A DNA stretch of 41,782 bases, taken from positions 14,159 to 55,940 of the forward strand of contig PBWH01000029.1 in the NCBI GenBank assembly GCA_002727195.1. The letters run 5' to 3'. A program made the position numbers and the translations under genes. Numbering within the stretch: position 1 is the first letter of the stretch; each line of letters starts with the position of its first letter. Shown here piece by piece: positions 41,548 to 41,782 of the stretch. The stretch is from Gemmatimonadota bacterium (GTDB taxonomy: Bacteria; Latescibacterota; UBA2968). Below the pieces are notes generated by a model, which was not told the origin of the DNA, did not search any database, and worked only from the letters and a program-made list of their open reading frames with translations.

Positions 41548-41782
41548 TCAGGCATCGTAAGAGGGCTCTTGGGAGTCCGGTTTCCTGAGGCTGAACCAAG
41601 GAAGCCAGATGCAGGAGCCGTCGTTGAACCACAGCCACCCTCTTTTCGGCTGCAGTGCTGGCACCTTCAGCCCCTCCTGACGCCAGATCCGCTCCACCCG
41701 TTTGTGGTTCACCCGCCAGCCATCGGTCTTCAAGAGTGCCGTGATCCGCCTGTAGCCATATCGGCCATACTCGGTGGCCAGG
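41548..41782 (-). mobile_element. Truncated IS3-family transposase (OrfB), continues past right edge
   Basis: On the minus strand from the right edge: TEYGRYGYRRITALLKTDGW, then RVNHKRVERIWRQEGLKVPA and LQPKRGWLWFNDGSC, the N-terminal HTH_21 segment of IS3-type OrfB transposases. After NDGSC the normal DDE catalytic core is missing; instead an unrelated tail IWLPWFSLRKPDSQEPSYDA runs to a stop. The break is near 41610. It is therefore a remnant, cut by deletion, just upstream of the sialidase-fold gene. The 5' end of the element lies outside the window. Confidence 0.85.

Noticed and set aside
1..41782. CRISPR arrays, tRNA or rRNA genes
   Set aside because: No regularly spaced repeats were seen, and GTTCGA-like motifs fall inside coding sequence without cloverleaf context.

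Overview
The window looks like a piece of chromosome from an uncultured, GC-rich (high fifties percent by eye) heterotrophic bacterium. The gene families present (S1 sulfatases without export signals, DUF4962/heparinase II/III lyase, DUF3604 PHP protein, DUF1961, PhyH oxygenases, GWxTD-like secreted protein, dockerin-type EF-hands with receptor-L repeats, frequent response regulators) fit Latescibacterota, Poribacteria or a neighbouring FCB-like candidate phylum. No rRNA or marker gene fixes the taxonomy, so this is inference from gene content.

Layout. 1-4.9 kb: the N-terminal end of a DUF1537 sugar-acid kinase leaving the left edge, a scrap of a second RND pump, a complete RND pump, then a decayed membrane-protein locus. 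5.2-7.6 kb: a three-gene signalling operon (MerR-type HTH joined to a receiver; a small membrane protein; a double receiver) closed by a strong terminator. 7.8-11.6 kb: DUF445 protein, a DCC-lipase maturation factor fusion and an overlapping secreted protein. 11.6-16.2 kb, minus strand: NAD-dependent epimerase, fused PabB-PabC, DegT aminotransferase, TPR protein. 16.4-20.8 kb: gamma-glutamyltranspeptidase-like enzyme followed by a truncated ankyrin gene fused to a broken FtsX permease, a PhyH oxygenase and a frameshifted DUF4097 lipoprotein.

20.8-36.4 kb, all minus strand, is a glycan catabolism region: a six-hairpin-type enzyme, a xylose-isomerase-like TIM barrel, then a tightly packed run read as aldo/keto reductase > receptor-L/dockerin surface protein > DUF4962/heparinase lyase > DUF3604 PHP protein > DUF1961 protein, then two tandem paralogous sulfatases, a small PF04020-like membrane protein, a second PhyH oxygenase and a third sulfatase. 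36.4-41.8 kb: a possible small transcription unit, a receiver gene with an in-frame amber codon, a lipoprotein, a GH92 mannosidase, a convergent sialidase-fold protein and a truncated IS3-type transposase at the right edge.

How it may work together (inference): the sulfatases, lyase, GH92 enzyme and sialidase-like protein all lack a visible signal peptide. They would therefore act on sulfated, partly uronic-acid glycan fragments inside the cell, with the aldo/keto reductase, TIM-barrel isomerase, DUF1537 kinase and PhyH oxygenases handling released sugars, and the L-domain protein as the only evident surface component. No SusC/SusD pair, transporter or sulfatase-maturing enzyme is seen. The most interesting points are the overlapping lyase-PHP-DUF1961 gene run with its receptor-L surface protein, the DCC-LMF fusion, the HTH-receiver signalling operon, a family of structured intergenic elements, and the number of broken genes.
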